6,816 bases of DNA, taken from contig DLXL01000049.1 in the NCBI GenBank assembly GCA_003448025.1, positions 1 to 6,816 on the forward strand, read 5' to 3'. Below, one piece after another: positions 5,686 through 6,816 of this stretch (the first letter of the stretch is position 1; every line of letters begins with the position of its first letter). Under the pieces are notes generated by a model. That model had not been told where the DNA came from. It ran no database searches and saw only the letters and a list, made by a program, of their open reading frames with translations. Both the position numbers and the translations under genes were made by a program. This stretch comes from Saprospirales bacterium. GTDB taxonomy: Bacteria > Bacteroidota > Bacteroidia > Chitinophagales > Saprospiraceae.

Positions 5686-5762
5686 TTTCACCGCTAAGAA
5701 CGCAAAGAGCGCTAAGTAGGACAAACACCAATTTAGCGCTCTTTGCGTTCTTAGCGGTGAAA
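5686..5762. repeat. Perfect 30-bp inverted repeat between convergent genes; candidate bidirectional transcript end
   Basis: The arm 5686-5715 (TTTCACCGCTAAGAACGCAA and ten more bases) is perfectly complementary to 5733-5762, with a 17-nt loop. It starts 3 nt after the transporter stop and ends 2 nt before the pheS stop on the other strand, filling the convergent gap. A transcript from either side would form a very stable stem. No T-run follows the stem on either strand, so it is not a standard Rho-independent terminator, although ending or protecting both mRNAs is plausible. The 'CACCGCTAAGAACGCAAAGAG' type of sequence resembles dispersed palindromes seen in several bacterial phyla (recalled, not searched). 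Confidence 0.9.
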
Positions 5763-5764
5763 CC

Positions 5765-6816
5765 TCACATCGCTGCCGCGAACTGCCTCAAAAACCGCAC
5801 ATCATTTTCGAATAACAGGCGAATATCGCCGATCTCGTACAAGCGCAACGCCTGCCTTTCAATGCCCATGCCAAAGGCAAAACCGCTGTATTTTTTAGAA
5901 TCAATACCGCAGTTTTCCAGCACCTGTGGGTCTACCATGCCGCAGCCCAGAATTTCCAGCCAGCCGGTTCCTTTAGTGAGCCGATAATTCTTCTCGGTAT
6001 CCGTACCCAGCCAGATATCCATTTCTGCAGAGGGTTCCGTGAAAGGGAAGAAGGAAGGACGCAGGCGTATTTTGGTTGCGCCAAACATTTCCTGGGCAAA
6101 GTACAGGAGTGTTTGTTTCAAATCTGCGAAGGAAACGCCCTCATCGATATATAAGCCTTCCACCTGATGGAATTGGGCGTGGGAACGGGTGGAGATGGTT
6201 TCGTTGCGGTACACCCTTCCTGGTGCTATGATACGGATAGGTGGCTGACGGTTTTCCATCACGCGCGCCTGCACAGGTGAAGTGTGTGTTCGCAAGAGCA
6301 TTCCGGGGGCATCTACCACATAAAAAGTATCCTGCATATCGCGCGCCGGATGGTCTTCAGGCGTGTTCATCGCGGTAAAATTATGCCAGTCGTCTTCAAT
6401 TTCCGGGCCATCTGCCACACTGAAGCCCATGCGGGTGAAGATTTCCACAATACGGTTCATGGTAACCGCTACCGGGTGGCGTGACCCCAGCGGCATGGGT
6501 TCGCCAGGAGCACTGAGGTCCAGGGAACTGCCTGCGGAACTTTGTGCCTGTGCTTCGAAGGTCTCCTTCAGTTGGTCGTGTTTCGTTTCGGCTTCCTGTT
6601 TAAGCCGGTTCATGAGCTGACCATAATCTCGTTTGCGCTCGTTGGGCACGTTGCGCATTTCTTCCATCAGGCTCTTGATCAGGCCTTTGGTACCGAGGTA
6701 CTGGATCCGGAATGCTTCCAGTTCTGCTGCAATAGCCGGCGCTTGGGCATTGATTTCCGTTAATACAAGCTCCGCTTTTTCGAATATGTCTGACTTGGTG
6801 GAGTTTATGGGGGTTT
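5765..6816 (-). CDS. pheS: Phenylalanine--tRNA ligase alpha subunit (5' end outside the window)
   Basis: 349 C-terminal residues are visible; the frame stays open to base 6816 with no convincing start codon, so a few N-terminal residues lie beyond the right edge. The ATG at 6667 is internal: the preceding codons read IQYLGTKGLIKSL, a conserved PheS segment. The enzyme charges tRNA-Phe as an alpha2-beta2 complex with PheT in the cytoplasm. The helical N-terminal region (tRNA-binding coiled coil) is followed by the class II catalytic core, beginning HPVAVTMNRIVEIF. Landmarks are DTFYV, motif 2 around RSHAQFHQVEG, and motif 3 SGFAFGMGIERQALRLYEIGD with the following DIRLLFENDVRF. In FAFGMG the small Ala is at the position that lines the phenylalanine pocket in the family. 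Length is normal for the family and no damage is seen. pheT is not in the window. It converges on the transporter gene. Confidence 0.97.
   Translation of the reverse strand, partial: TPINSTKSDIFEKAELVLTEINAQAPAIAAELEAFRIQYLGTKGLIKSLMEEMRNVPNERKRDYGQLMNRLKQEAETKHDQLKETFEAQAQSSAGSSLDLSAPGEPMPLGSRHPVAVTMNRIVEIFTRMGFSVADGPEIEDDWHNFTAMNTPEDHPARDMQDTFYVVDAPGMLLRTHTSPVQARVMENRQPPIRIIAPGRVYRNETISTRSHAQFHQVEGLYIDEGVSFADLKQTLLYFAQEMFGATKIRLRPSFFPFTEPSAEMDIWLGTDTEKNYRLTKGTGWLEILGCGMVDPQVLENCGIDSKKYSGFAFGMGIERQALRLYEIGDIRLLFENDVRFLRQFAAAM

Noticed and set aside
5089..5724. 211-residue minus-strand open frame opposite the transporter
   Set aside because: Antisense to clear transporter coding sequence and extends into the hairpin; the composition is not protein-like.
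6665..6667. ATG as the start of pheS
   Set aside because: The upstream codons in the same frame encode the conserved YLGTKGLIKSL segment, so the true start is outside the window.

Overview
The window reads as chromosomal DNA of a member of the Bacteroidota, probably near the Saprospirales/Chitinophagales. This is inferred from the protein families: a Bacteroidota-style zinc-dependent phospholipase C relative, a CapA protein with a 'LSAQ' signal-peptide end, a GluP-like sugar transporter and PheS. Weak or absent Shine-Dalgarno sequences and intermediate G+C fit this. No rRNA, tRNA, insertion sequence, phage gene or CRISPR array was found.

Layout. Positions 1-163 hold a tandem repeat array that runs off the left edge and ends next to the stop codon of the first gene. 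Three genes follow on the minus strand, in transcription order: a secreted S1/P1 nuclease / zinc-dependent phospholipase C family protein (4262-2817), a secreted CapA-type metallophosphatase (2673-1564) and a radical SAM enzyme of the MJ0619/Tes (GDGT-MAS) superfamily (1558-164). A 148-bp divergent intergenic region (4263-4410) separates them from a plus-strand GluP/FucP-type sugar transporter (4411-5682). A perfect 30-bp inverted repeat lies between this gene and the convergent pheS (5765 to beyond the right edge).

The most unusual content is the repeat DNA. One module set (a 9-mer GTTTGAAGG/GTTTGAGGG and an 18-bp hairpin CGGCGGGTTTAGCCGCCG) forms the array after the radical SAM gene. It also occurs, with a 66-bp tandem repeat carrying a second hairpin, inside the 5' coding region of the phospholipase-like gene. 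There it stays in frame and places about 80 low-complexity residues between the signal peptide and the Trp-Gly that starts the zinc-enzyme domain. In S1/P1 nucleases and Bacillus PLC the mature N-terminal Trp is itself a zinc ligand, so this insertion has a testable functional consequence. Two other hairpin repeats (2741-2810 and 5686-5762) lie within a few bases of stop codons.

How the genes may work together is not settled. The three minus-strand genes are collinear and could share a transcript, at least CapA with the radical SAM gene (5-nt gap). Two encode predicted exported hydrolases and one a cytoplasmic iron-sulfur enzyme whose best studied relatives couple lipid tails. A joint envelope or lipid role is only a hypothesis. 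The transporter and pheS look like ordinary metabolic and housekeeping neighbours.
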